Of a DNA stretch of 64,000 nt, positions 44,215 to 54,833 are shown one piece after another (within the stretch, counting starts at the first letter, position 1; every line of letters starts with the position of its first letter). Source of the stretch: Streptomyces caniscabiei (GTDB lineage Bacteria; Actinomycetota; Actinomycetes; Streptomycetales; Streptomycetaceae); NCBI RefSeq assembly GCF_014930365.1, contig NZ_JABXWI010000001.1, forward strand, positions 871,984-935,983. Reading direction: 5' to 3'. The notes beneath the pieces are model-generated. The model worked only from the letters and a program-made list of their open reading frames with translations. It was not told where the DNA came from and made no database searches. Both the position numbers and the translations under genes were made by a program.

Positions 44215-45377
44215 GCGTACGGGCCAAGGACGGGCTCGGCGGGCGGGCCGCGATCGTCGGCATCGGGGCGACCGACTTCTCCAAGGACTCGGGGCGCAGC
44301 GAGCTGCGGCTCGCCGTGGAGGCGGTGCGCGCGGCGCTGGACGACGCGGGCCTGGCACCGGCCGACGTGGACGGCATGGTGACGTTCACGATGGACACGA
44401 GCCCCGAGATCACGGTCGCGCAGGCGGCCGGCATCGGCGAGCTGTCCTTCTTCTCCCGCGTCCACTACGGCGGGGGTGCCGCGTGCGCGACCGTGCAGCA
44501 GGCGGCGCTCGCGGTCGCGACGGGCGTGGCGGAGGTCGTGGTCTGCTACCGGGCCTTCAACGAGCGTTCTGGGCGGCGTTTCGGGTCGGGCGTACGGCAC
44601 CGGGAGCCGTCGGCGGAGGGCGTGGCCCTGGGCTGGACGCTGCCGTTCGGGCTGCTCACGCCCGCCTCGTGGGTCGCGATGGCGGCACAGCGCTATCTGT
44701 ACGCCTACGGGCTGACCCCGGAGGCGTTCGGGCACGTGGCCGTGGTCGACCGAAGGCACGCGGCGACCAACCCGGCGGCGTACTTCCACGGCCGCCCCAT
44801 CACCCTCGACGACCACGCGGCCTCGCGCTGGATCGCCGAGCCGCTGCGGCTGCTGGACTGCTGCCAGGAGACGGACGGCGGTCAGGCGCTTGTCGTGACC
44901 TCGGTGGAGCGCGCGCGTGATCTGCCGAAGCCGCCCGCCGTGGTCGTGGCCGCCGCCCAGGGCGCGGGCCGGGCGCAGCAGCAGATGACCGGCTTCTACG
45001 ACGCCGATCTCACCGGGCTGCCGGAGATGGGCGTCGTCGCCCGGCAGCTGCGGCGGACCTCGGGGCTGGGCCCCGACGACATCGACGTGGGCATCCTCTA
45101 CGACCACTTCACGCCGTTCGTGCTGATGCAGCTGGAGGAGTTCGGGTTCTGCGGGCCGGGGGAGGCGGCGGACTTCGTCGCCGAGGACCGGCTGCCGCTC
45201 AACACCCATGGCGGGCAGCTCGGCGAGGCGTATCTGCACGGGATGAACGGCATCGCCGAGGCCGTACGACAGCTGCGGGGCACCTCCGTGAACCAGGTCG
45301 CCGGTGCCGAGCGGGTGCTGGTCACCGCGGGGACGGGGGTCCCCACGTCGGGGTTGGTGCTGGGAACGGACGGGTGA
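44211..45377 (+). CDS. Thiolase-fold lipid-transfer protein (Ltp2-like aldolase)
   Basis: 388-residue protein, GTG 44211 overlapping the previous stop. It is a thiolase-superfamily member of the SCP-x/Ltp type: GRAAIVGIGATDFSKDSGRSE at the N-terminus, then GGGAACATVQQAALAVATG near 90, and NTHGGQLGEAYLHGMNGIAEAVRQLRG near the C-terminus, with the HGMNG His. Ltp2 catalyses a retro-aldol cleavage of the side-chain CoA thioester in steroid degradation, in a complex with the DUF35 part of ChsH2. This order is preserved here. No other steroid-ring genes are visible. Confidence 0.88.
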   Translation: MSVRAKDGLGGRAAIVGIGATDFSKDSGRSELRLAVEAVRAALDDAGLAPADVDGMVTFTMDTSPEITVAQAAGIGELSFFSRVHYGGGAACATVQQAALAVATGVAEVVVCYRAFNERSGRRFGSGVRHREPSAEGVALGWTLPFGLLTPASWVAMAAQRYLYAYGLTPEAFGHVAVVDRRHAATNPAAYFHGRPITLDDHAASRWIAEPLRLLDCCQETDGGQALVVTSVERARDLPKPPAVVVAAAQGAGRAQQQMTGFYDADLTGLPEMGVVARQLRRTSGLGPDDIDVGILYDHFTPFVLMQLEEFGFCGPGEAADFVAEDRLPLNTHGGQLGEAYLHGMNGIAEAVRQLRGTSVNQVAGAERVLVTAGTGVPTSGLVLGTDG

Positions 45378-45604
45378 GGGTGGCGGAAGGGGCGGCTGAG
45401 GAGGCCTTCGGGCACCCTGGAGTCCGGTGGGACAGCCGACGTACGCCGTGGGCAGGTGGTTCTCAGGGATACACCCTCAGTACCTGGGGGCTGTTCATCC
45501 ACCTCCAGTAGGTGGGGTCTGCCCCACTCCTACAACCTGAGGGGGATTCGTCTTCGGGACCTGCGGCCGATCCGCCGGGCGGGGCCCGCTCCTAGCGTGG
45601 AGCC

Positions 45605-46231
45605 ATGACCACACCCGTCTGCACCAGCGCTTCGCAGGCCGCTGCTCCAGTGTCGCGGACCCTGTCGCCCCAGGCCCGTTCGCACTCGCCCCGTTCGCAC
45701 ACCGCCCGGCCGGCTCGGTCGGGTCTGACGGACCTGTCGTACCCGTCGTTCTCGGCGTACGTGAAGGCCCGCCAGCCGGTGCTGCTGCGGACCGCCCGGT
45801 CGCTGACCGCGAACCCGTGCGACGCCGAGGACCTGCTGCAGACCGCGCTGGCCAAGACGTACGTCGCCTGGGAGCGCATCGAGGACCACCGGGCCCTCGA
45901 CGGCTATGTCCGCCGGGCGCTGCTGAACACCCGGACGTCCCAGTGGCGCAAGCGCAAGGTGGACGAGTTCGCGTGCGACGAGCTGCCGGAGCCCGAGGGG
46001 GCCCAGGCCGCCGACCCGGCCGAGCAGCAGGCGCTGCACGACGCGATGTGGCGGGCGATCATGAAGCTGCCGGCGCGGCAGCGGGCGATGGTCGTCCTCA
46101 GGTACTACGAGGACCTGAGCGAGATCCAGACGGCCGAGGTGCTCGGCGTCTCGGTCGGCACGGTGAAGTCGGCGGTCTCACGGGCACTGGGCAAACTCCG
46201 CGAGGACCCCGAGCTGGAACCTGTGCGCTGA
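45605..46231 (+). CDS. RNA polymerase ECF sigma factor, SigE family
   Basis: 208-residue sigma factor, ATG 45605. The first 45 residues are a disordered Ser/Pro-rich extension. Region 2 is seen as FSAYVKARQPVLLRTARSL with the core-binding NPCDAEDLLQTALAKTYVAWERI. Region 4 has the DNA-binding helix-turn-helix LPARQRAMVVLRYYEDLSEIQTAEVLGVSVGTVKSAVSRALG. No anti-sigma gene is adjacent, so its control is unclear. The gene's last codons form the start of the 38-bp tandem repeat that follows. Confidence 0.92.
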   Translation: MTTPVCTSASQAAAPVSRTLSPQARSHSPRSHTARPARSGLTDLSYPSFSAYVKARQPVLLRTARSLTANPCDAEDLLQTALAKTYVAWERIEDHRALDGYVRRALLNTRTSQWRKRKVDEFACDELPEPEGAQAADPAEQQALHDAMWRAIMKLPARQRAMVVLRYYEDLSEIQTAEVLGVSVGTVKSAVSRALGKLREDPELEPVR

Positions 46232-46405
46232 CGCGGAACCCGTGCGCCGGCAGGGAATCTGCGTGTTGATGCGGAACCCGTGCGTCGGCAGGGAATCTGC
46301 GTGCTGATGCGGAACCTGTGCGTCGGCACGGAATCTGCGTGCTGACGCGGAACCGCGCGCCGACGTGGAAGTCATGCTCTTGCCTGGAACCCGTGCGCCG
46401 GCACG
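46224..46405. repeat. 38-bp tandem repeat (minisatellite) after the sigma-factor gene
   Basis: Four consecutive units of 36-38 bp, 46224-46259, 46260-46297, 46298-46335 and 46336-46373, plus a partial fifth to about 46405. The shared core is tgcgt(g)ctga(t/c)gcggaacc(c/t)gtgcg(t/c)cgg with increasing divergence to the right. Both strands lack a plausible start and ribosome binding site, so it is probably non-coding. Confidence 0.8.
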
Positions 46406-46471
46406 TTCGTTGGCCTGTCGTGCGGCTCGCGCGGGACGGCTCTCTCTGATCGATCATCCAGACAGCTAGTG

Positions 46472-46489
46472 ACATACCGAGCGGTATGT
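46472..46489. promoter_or_regulatory. TetR-type operator upstream of acyl-CoA ligase
   Basis: acataccg-ag-cggtatgt, perfect 8-bp arms, 59 bases upstream of the start. Typical of TetR-family repressors of fatty-acid or lipid genes. Confidence 0.6.
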
Positions 46490-46547
46490 GAGCAGAATCA
46501 GCGCAACCGTTACCACCGCGTAGGCAGAGCCGCCCCGGGAGGACGCC

Positions 46548-48206
<1,659 letters not shown>

Positions 48207-48215
48207 CAGGCGTAG

Positions 48216-48273
48216 GGACGGCAACAGGTGGGGCGGTGTTTCACGTGAAACACCGCCCCACCTGTTGCCGTCC
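48216..48273. terminator. parS: Perfect 58-bp palindrome: bidirectional terminator with parS at its centre
   Basis: Both 29-base arms match exactly, with the axis between 48244 and 48245. The centre is GTTTCACGTGAAAC (48238-48251), the ParB-binding parS consensus. The palindrome lies between the convergent acyl-CoA ligase gene and the kinase gene, so it likely ends transcription from both sides while serving as a ParB site. Confidence 0.9.
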
Positions 48274-48312
48274 GCGAAACCGCCGCCGAGCTGCCGGTGT
48301 GTGCAACGAGGC

Positions 48313-51300
48313 TCAGTTGGTGCCGACTCGTGCCAGCAGGTCCACGATCCGGGTCTGGACCTCGGGGCTCGTGGAGCGTTCCGCGAGGAAGAGGACCGTC
48401 TCGCCCGAGGCCAGGCGCGGGAGTTCGGACTGGTCGACGGCGGCTGTGTAGACGACGAGCGGGGTGCGGTTCAACTGGCCGTTCGCCCGAAGCCAGTCGA
48501 TGATCCCGGCCTGGCGGCGGTGCACCTGGAGCAGGTCCATCACCACGAGGTTGGGCCGCATCTGCGCGGCCAGGGTGACCGCGTCCGCGTCCGACGCCGC
48601 CCGCGCGACCTGCATGCCACGCCGTTCCAGCGTCGCGGTCAGGGCGAGCGCGATCTCCGCGTGCTCCTCGATGAGCAGGACACGCGGCGGGTGCTGCTCG
48701 GAGTCGCGCGGGGCGAGTGCCTTCAACAGGATCGCCGGGTCGGCCCCGTACGCCGCCTCACGCGTCGCCTGGCCGAGTCCCGCCGTGACGAGGACGGGCA
48801 CCTCGGCGGCCACGGCGGCCTGGCGCAGCGACTGCAGTGCCGTGCGGGTGATGGGGCCGGTGAGCGGGTCGACGAAGAGGGCGGCCGGGTACGCGGCGAT
48901 CTGGGCGTCCACGTCCTCGCGGGAGTTCACGATGACGGGCCGGTAGCCGCGCTCGCTCAACGCCTGGTGGGTCGTCGCGTCCGGCGCGGGCCACACCAGC
49001 AGGCGGCGCGGGTTGTCGAGCGGCTCCGGCGGCAACTCGTCGTCCATCGGCTGCGGATGCGGCCGGTCCGGGACCTCCACCGCGCCGCCGGGCCCGTCGA
49101 GCGGCTCGGGACCTTCGTCCGCGTTCTCGTCGGGCGCCCCTATGGCGTACGACCGCCCGGCACCCTCCGTACGGCCCGTGAGCCGGGACTGCCCGGCGAG
49201 CGACGGCTGCGGCGGCAGCGGGACCTGGCCCGCGAGCGAGGGCTGCGCGGGCAGCGGGACCTGCCCGGCCAGCGAGGGCTGCGACATCTGCGCGGCAGCC
49301 TGCTGGGGCTGGGCGGGGGGTGGGGTCTGGCCGACACCGAGGCGAAGGCCCGTGCCGTTGGTCGGCGTGGACTGCGGGTGGGGGCGCGCGGTCGTCTCGG
49401 GACGATCACCGGTGGGCGGCGTCCCCAGCTTGCGGCGCCTGCCGGAGCCACCGGGCTGGTTCGGGGCGGGCGTGGACCCGGCCTGGGGCTGCGCCTGTCC
49501 CTGAGCCTGGGCCTGGGCCTGGGCCTGGGCCTGTGTCTGGGCCTGGACTTGGACCTGAGGGCCGCCCTGGCGAGAGAAGGGGACACCCTGGCCGAGTGTC
49601 CGCACGCTGATCGACCGGCCCTGGGTGGAGTTGGGGTCGACGGGTGCGGGTGCGGGTGCGGGTGCGGAGGGCGTCGGCGTGGCCTGAGCTTGGGCCGGCG
49701 CCGGGGCCGGCGCCGGGGCCGGGGCCGGGGCTGCGGCTTCGGCCGGCAACGGCTGTGCGGCGCGCGGCTGCTGCTGGACCGCGACCTCCGGCGGCAACGG
49801 GGTGCCCGAGGACGGGGTGGACTGCGGAGGCAGCGCCGTCTGAGGAGAGGCTACGGGGATACCGGCGCCGGAGGTCGCATGGCGGGGGTCGGGCCACGAC
49901 TGGGGCTGCTGCGGCTGGGCCGCTCCGGGAGCGGCGACCTGAGCGGGGGCGGCCTGCTGGACGACGGGCACCCCGGCGGCGGGCACGGGCTGCGCGACGC
50001 CCTGCACCGGCTGCGCGCCCTGCGCCCCCGGGACGGCCTGGAGCCCCGGTACGCCCTGTGCTCCCGGTACGACGACCGAGTGCCCGAGGGCTCCGGCCTG
50101 CGCGGGCACCTGCTGTCGGCCACCGGGTGCGCCCTGCGGCGGGACGACTCCCTGGACGGCACCGGGCTGTCCGACGACGGGCTGACCCGGGGCGTTCAGC
50201 GCGTTCGGGGCGGCAGCGACCGCGCCCTGCGCCGCGACAGCCTCAAGGGGTTGCCCGGCGACTGGCTGTCCTGCGACTGGCTGTCCTGTGACGGCCTGTC
50301 CGGCGACCGCCTGCCCCGGAAGGGCTTGTCCGGGAAGGGCCTGTCCGGCGACCGCCTGAGCAGGGCCGCCTCCTGGGACCCCTTGCGGAACGGCGGCCTG
50401 CGCGGCCGCGATCCCCGCCGGGACGGGCTGACCGGGAGTCGGCCCGACGGCCGGGGCGGGAACCGGCTGCGGGCCGCCCGGGATCCCCTGGGCGGCAACG
50501 GGCTGCCCGGCCGCCATGGGTACGCCCTGCGCCGGGACCGGCTGGCCGGGCCCTCCCTGCGGGGGGATGCCCTGAGCACCGGCGCCCTGGACCGGCGCCT
50601 GCTGCCCGGGCGTCATAGCACCGGCGCCCTCGCCCTGCTGGGGGGCGGACTGCCGTACCGCACGGCGTCGGCCCGTCGGCGTGGGAACCGGGTGCGGCTG
50701 CGGCGGGGTGTGGTCGTCGCCCGGGTCATGGAGCGCGGCGTCATGGCGGCCGTCGTCGGCGCCGTCGGCGGGGGCACCCGACACCGGCCCCGCGGCGGCC
50801 ACTTGACCACCGGCGGGTACCTGACCGGCACCGGCCTGCTGCCCCGCGTCGGCCCCCTGCCCCGAGCCCGGCCCGGCGACGCCACCAGGCGCCCCCGGAC
50901 CGCTCTGGGGAAGCTGCTGTCCCACTCCGGTGAACTGCTGCCCGACACCGGCGACGGGCACCGGCCCTCCGGCGGGCACGACTCCCCCGGGCGGCACGGG
51001 CCCACCGACGGGCACCTGCCCTCCCACGGGGGCCTGCCCACCGCCGGGGGCCTGCCCGGCCACCGGAACTTGCCCTCCTCCAGGCACCGGCCCGCCGACC
51101 CCGGGAACCCCGGCCGCCGCGGCCGCGACACCCTGGGCGCCCTCACCGTCGTACCCCTTCCCGCCCTGCGCGGGTCCCCCGCCCTGCACGGGTCCGGCGG
51201 TGCCGGTCGTCCCGGCGGGCAGGGGCATCGGCATGGGTGTGCCGGAGGCGCCCGGCGCCGCCGGCAGCGGGACCGGGCCGCGGCCCGCGGCCTCCGCGTA

Positions 51301-53661
51301 CTCGGGGCCCCGGTCGGCCTCGGCCGGGGGCAGGGCGAAGACGGCTCGCGCACCCGGCTCGGGCGCGGCGGCACGCTCCTCGGTGCCGCCGAGGGCGCGA
51401 CGACGACGGCCCGTGGGCTGCTGGGCACCGCCCGCCTCGCCGGGGCCGTCGGCGGCCGGGACCGGCCCCGCGGGCAGGGCCGGCGGCAACGCGTTCTGTG
51501 CGGCGGGCTCCCGGCGCGCGCGCCGTCCGCCGGGGGCGGGCACACCCTGCGGCGGCACGGTCCCGCCCAGCCCGGTGGCGGCGGCAGCGGCACCCGCCGC
51601 GTGCTCGGCCGCCGTGACGACGGCGCCCTCGGTGGCCACGGCCTCACCGGCTTCCTCGGCAGCGGCGGCCCGCCCACGTCGCCGCCCGGTGCCCCCGGAA
51701 CCGTCGGCCTCGGCGCCCTCACCGGAACCGACGACGGCGACGGCCGCACCCGGCGCACCGGCCGCGTCCTCCGCCCGGCGCCTTCGCCGCCCGGTCGGGG
51801 CGACCGGGGCCTCGGCCTCCCGGCTCTCCGGAGCGTCCTCGCTCTCCAGGAACGCGTCCACCGACGACCGTCGCGCCCGACGCCGCCCGCCACCGACGGG
51901 GGCCTGCTCGGGCAGGGCGACCTCCGCACCCGTGGCCACGGCCCCGGGATCGGCCTCGACGCCCATCGCCACGGGCAGCTGCGCGGCGGGCACGGCCCCG
52001 GCACCACCACCCAGCGGCACCTCCAGCACATACGCGCTGCCGCTCATCCCGGGCACCTCGACCGTCTGGAGCACACCGCCGTGCGCCCGCACGATCCCCT
52101 GGACGATCGGCTGGTGCACCGGGTCTCCCCCGGCGTACGGCCCGCGCACCTCGATGCGCACGACCTCACCGCGCTGCGCGGCCGCCACGACGACGGTGTT
52201 GTCCATGTAGCCGCCGGTGGACATGGGCGCGTTGCCCGTCGCGTCGACACCGGCGACGTCGGCGACGAGATGCGCGAGGGCGGTCGCCAGCCGCGTCTGG
52301 TCCACCTCGGCCTCGATGGGCGGCGCGTGCACGGCGAACTGCACCCGCCCCGGCCCGACCAGCTCGACGGCCCCGTCGACACCGGCCGCGACGACCGCGT
52401 CCAGCATCACGGCCGTCCGTACGAGTTCGTCCTCGCCCGCGTCGATCCGCTGGTAGCCGAGCACGTTGTCGATGAGCGTCGTGATCCGCGAGTACCCGGC
52501 GGTCAGATGGTGCAGCACCTGGTTCGCCTCGGGCCACAGCTGCCCGGCGTCGTCGGCGGCGAGGGTGCCCAGCTCACTGCGGAGCTGGTCGAGCGGGCCG
52601 CGCAGCGAGGTGCCCAGCACGGCGAGCAACTGCTCGTGCCGCGCGGCCAGCGCCTCGTAGCGGTCCTTCTCGCGCTCCCCGAGCGCCGCGTACCGCTCGT
52701 CCCCGGCGGCGAGTTCCTCGGCGTGCTGCTCGCTGAGCTCGGCCAGCTCGGCGGCGTGCTCCTCGCGCACCCCCGCGAGTTCCTCGGCGTGCTCCTTGGC
52801 GAGCCGCTCCAGCTCCTCGGCGTGGGTCTCGGCCTCGGCGTCCTTCTCCTCGGCGAGCTTGTCGTACGGCCGCCGGTCGGTGAACGTCATCACGGCGCCG
52901 ACGAGCTGATCCCCGTCGCGCACCGGCGCGGTCGTCAGGTCGACCGACACCTTCTCGCCGTTCTTCGACCACAGCACCTGCCCGCGCACCCGGTGCTTGC
53001 GCCCGGACTTCAGGGTGTCCGCGAGCGGGGACTCGGTGTACGGGAAGGGGGCGCCGTCCTCGCGGGAGTGCAGCACGAGCGTGTGCAGCTCGCGTCCGCC
53101 GAGGTCACTGGCCCGGTACCCCAGTATCTGAGCGGCGGCCGGATTGACGAGGACGATCCGCCCGTCGGTGTCGGTCCCGACGACACCCTCGGAGGCGGCC
53201 CGCAGGATCATCTCGGTCTGCCGTTGCGAACGCGCGAGTTCGGCCTCGGTGTCGACGGTGCCCGAAAGATCCCGTACGACCAGCATGAGCAGCTCGTCGT
53301 TGGCGTAGCCGTAACCGTCGTACGCCTGCTGGCCGTTCTCCAGATTCGCGCTTGTGACCTCGACCGGGAACTCGCTGCCGTCGGTCCGGCGGGCGGTCAT
53401 CCGGGTCGGCTTGGTCCGCCCCGTCGGGTCCATGGTGTCGGGCCGCCGCATGGAGCCCGGGATGAGCCGGGAGTCGAACTCGGGAAGGAGGTCCAGCAGC
53501 CCGCGTCCGACCAGGGCGGTGCCGGGCGCCTCGAAGGCCTCCAGGGCGATCGTGTTGGCGTTGACGACGGTCCCATTGGCGTTGACCAGCACCAACGCAT
53601 CGGGCAGCGCGTCCAGTATGGCTGCGAGGCGAGCAGCGCCTCGGGATGGCCTGCTGCTCAC
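48313..53661 (-). CDS. Giant PAS-containing hybrid sensor kinase, degenerate
   Basis: 1782-residue protein. GTG 53661 follows GGGAGG by nine bases. PAS domains lie at about 11-110 and 140-260 (VLVNANGTVVNANTIALEAF; DTDGRIVLVNPAAAQILGY), then a coiled coil (270-330). The kinase dimerisation helix reads LGTSLRGPLDQL where SHELRTPL is expected, so the phosphoacceptor His is missing; the ATPase lacks the N-box Asn and the DxGxG box. About 980 residues of Pro/Gln/Gly/Ala repeats follow, such as GQxxPGQ units and an alternating QA run. Two receiver-like domains (near 1550 and 1657; NLVVMDLLQV) end it. No membrane helix. Probably a non-kinase signalling or scaffold protein. Confidence 0.85.
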   Translation of the reverse strand: MSSRPSRGAARLAAILDALPDALVLVNANGTVVNANTIALEAFEAPGTALVGRGLLDLLPEFDSRLIPGSMRRPDTMDPTGRTKPTRMTARRTDGSEFPVEVTSANLENGQQAYDGYGYANDELLMLVVRDLSGTVDTEAELARSQRQTEMILRAASEGVVGTDTDGRIVLVNPAAAQILGYRASDLGGRELHTLVLHSREDGAPFPYTESPLADTLKSGRKHRVRGQVLWSKNGEKVSVDLTTAPVRDGDQLVGAVMTFTDRRPYDKLAEEKDAEAETHAEELERLAKEHAEELAGVREEHAAELAELSEQHAEELAAGDERYAALGEREKDRYEALAARHEQLLAVLGTSLRGPLDQLRSELGTLAADDAGQLWPEANQVLHHLTAGYSRITTLIDNVLGYQRIDAGEDELVRTAVMLDAVVAAGVDGAVELVGPGRVQFAVHAPPIEAEVDQTRLATALAHLVADVAGVDATGNAPMSTGGYMDNTVVVAAAQRGEVVRIEVRGPYAGGDPVHQPIVQGIVRAHGGVLQTVEVPGMSGSAYVLEVPLGGGAGAVPAAQLPVAMGVEADPGAVATGAEVALPEQAPVGGGRRRARRSSVDAFLESEDAPESREAEAPVAPTGRRRRRAEDAAGAPGAAVAVVGSGEGAEADGSGGTGRRRGRAAAAEEAGEAVATEGAVVTAAEHAAGAAAAATGLGGTVPPQGVPAPGGRRARREPAAQNALPPALPAGPVPAADGPGEAGGAQQPTGRRRRALGGTEERAAAPEPGARAVFALPPAEADRGPEYAEAAGRGPVPLPAAPGASGTPMPMPLPAGTTGTAGPVQGGGPAQGGKGYDGEGAQGVAAAAAGVPGVGGPVPGGGQVPVAGQAPGGGQAPVGGQVPVGGPVPPGGVVPAGGPVPVAGVGQQFTGVGQQLPQSGPGAPGGVAGPGSGQGADAGQQAGAGQVPAGGQVAAAGPVSGAPADGADDGRHDAALHDPGDDHTPPQPHPVPTPTGRRRAVRQSAPQQGEGAGAMTPGQQAPVQGAGAQGIPPQGGPGQPVPAQGVPMAAGQPVAAQGIPGGPQPVPAPAVGPTPGQPVPAGIAAAQAAVPQGVPGGGPAQAVAGQALPGQALPGQAVAGQAVTGQPVAGQPVAGQPLEAVAAQGAVAAAPNALNAPGQPVVGQPGAVQGVVPPQGAPGGRQQVPAQAGALGHSVVVPGAQGVPGLQAVPGAQGAQPVQGVAQPVPAAGVPVVQQAAPAQVAAPGAAQPQQPQSWPDPRHATSGAGIPVASPQTALPPQSTPSSGTPLPPEVAVQQQPRAAQPLPAEAAAPAPAPAPAPAPAQAQATPTPSAPAPAPAPVDPNSTQGRSISVRTLGQGVPFSRQGGPQVQVQAQTQAQAQAQAQAQGQAQPQAGSTPAPNQPGGSGRRRKLGTPPTGDRPETTARPHPQSTPTNGTGLRLGVGQTPPPAQPQQAAAQMSQPSLAGQVPLPAQPSLAGQVPLPPQPSLAGQSRLTGRTEGAGRSYAIGAPDENADEGPEPLDGPGGAVEVPDRPHPQPMDDELPPEPLDNPRRLLVWPAPDATTHQALSERGYRPVIVNSREDVDAQIAAYPAALFVDPLTGPITRTALQSLRQAAVAAEVPVLVTAGLGQATREAAYGADPAILLKALAPRDSEQHPPRVLLIEEHAEIALALTATLERRGMQVARAASDADAVTLAAQMRPNLVVMDLLQVHRRQAGIIDWLRANGQLNRTPLVVYTAAVDQSELPRLASGETVLFLAERSTSPEVQTRIVDLLARVGTN

Positions 53662-53961
53662 GAGACGCTTCCTCCCTGTTACCGCACCTTGCCGACCGCT
53701 GGGCCCATGGCCATCTTGCCAACCGGCCCGCAACGTGTCACGCGAGGGAGTCTACGGGCAGAGGTTGCGCTCGCGACGCCGGATGAGAGGGAGGTCGCAC
53801 ACCGAACATCTGGAGATGCGGTGACCGCGCGGACGGGGATGCCGTGACCGTGTGTTTTGCCGGAGGACCTTGACGGAGGCACATATGTACGGGCTGTGCG
53901 CGGGGCAAGGAGGGGAGCGACCGCGCCGATCGGCGGGTGGCCGGTTTCGCGCCCCTCCTCT

Positions 53962-54468
53962 TTACGCGCGGAGCTTCGGCAGCAGGGGGACCATGGCGTC
54001 CCAGCGGGAGATCTCGCAGCCGTCCCCGCGGTCGAAGCGGGCGTCGACACGGCGCCCGGCCCAGGTCCCGGTCACATGGGCGGTGGCCGGACCGCCGTAC
54101 TGCATCGTGCACACGGTGCCGGACCGGACCGGGGCGAAGGGGTCCGTCCCCCAGGTCGTCCGGCGATCGAGCCGCCCGCACGCCTCCCGTACGTCCGGGT
54201 GGTCGCCCCCTTCCGGATGACACCGCAGTTCGAAGGTCCCGTCCGCGCCGCCGCCGGCCTCGCGCACGGTGACGGTCAGCCGGTCCCCGGGGCCGGCGGC
54301 GAGGGTGGGCATGGGCGGCGACGGGCGCGCGACCGGCTCGGCGGCGTACGCCTCCGGCGCCACCGGTGCGAGGGGGCCGGCGGCGACCGCGGCGAACGAG
54401 GCGACGGCACCGAGGAACAGCCGGCCCAGGGCGAGGGTGGGGCGGGTGGGGGGAAGGCTCTGCGACAT
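53962..54468 (-). CDS. Subtilisin inhibitor-like protein (SSI family)
   Basis: 168-residue secreted protease inhibitor, ATG 54468. A signal peptide (RLFLGAVASFAAVAAGPLA) and Pro-rich linker precede the SSI domain. Four cysteines (ELRCHP, REACGRL, GTVCTMQY, GDGCEI) match the two disulfides of the family. The reactive loop reads CTMQY; by the SSI pattern the P1 residue is Met, which favours subtilisin- and chymotrypsin-like proteases. It is longer at the C-terminus than the classical protein. In Streptomyces these inhibitors guard against the cell's own extracellular proteases. Confidence 0.9.
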   Translation of the reverse strand: MSQSLPPTRPTLALGRLFLGAVASFAAVAAGPLAPVAPEAYAAEPVARPSPPMPTLAAGPGDRLTVTVREAGGGADGTFELRCHPEGGDHPDVREACGRLDRRTTWGTDPFAPVRSGTVCTMQYGGPATAHVTGTWAGRRVDARFDRGDGCEISRWDAMVPLLPKLRA

Positions 54469-54679
54469 GACCTGACTAACGCCACGCCCGCCCCGCGGTT
54501 GCGGCGCCGCGTCGCGCTGTGCGCGCCGTGATCCGTGGCACGTCGCACCACTCCCGACGTGCCCTACGGCTTTGCCCTGCGACCTCTCCGCCTAGTACCG
54601 TGGGAGGCGATTGGTGACAGCCCACCCGGCTGTGTCATCATCTGCACGCACCACTCGCGCTCGCTCGGGAGGTTGTGCT

Positions 54680-54770
54680 GGAGGCGTCGCCTAGTCCGGT
54701 CTATGGCGCCGCACTGCTAATGCGGTTTGGGACTTCAATCCCATCGAGGGTTCAAATCCCTCCGCCTCCG
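54680..54770 (+). tRNA. tRNA-Ser (anticodon GCT)
   Basis: Class II tRNA with acceptor arms ggaggcg (54680-54686) and cgcctcc (54763-54769), anticodon stem ccgca/tgcgg with loop ctgctaa (GCT at 54716-54718), and T-arm gaggg-ttcaaat-ccctc. CCA is encoded in the DNA at 54771-54773. It reads AGY codons. The integrase gene of the element is 60 bases downstream, so the 3' half of this tRNA is the likely attachment site. Confidence 0.95.
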
Positions 54771-54833
54771 CCACCTGACCAGGGAGTTCGGCCCAAACGG
54801 GCGGGGCTCCCTGAGTCGCTTTCTGAGCCACTT

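Noticed and set aside
46260..46405. Minus-strand frame repeating RRFPA/SASTR-like units
   Set aside because: It is the translation of the 38-bp tandem repeat, with no start site of its own.
46224..46405. CRISPR array
   Set aside because: Units are contiguous with no unique spacers and no cas genes are present.
48265..53847. Very long plus-strand open frame opposite the giant kinase
   Set aside because: Caused by GC-biased third positions opposite a low-complexity gene; the minus strand has PAS and receiver motifs and a good start.
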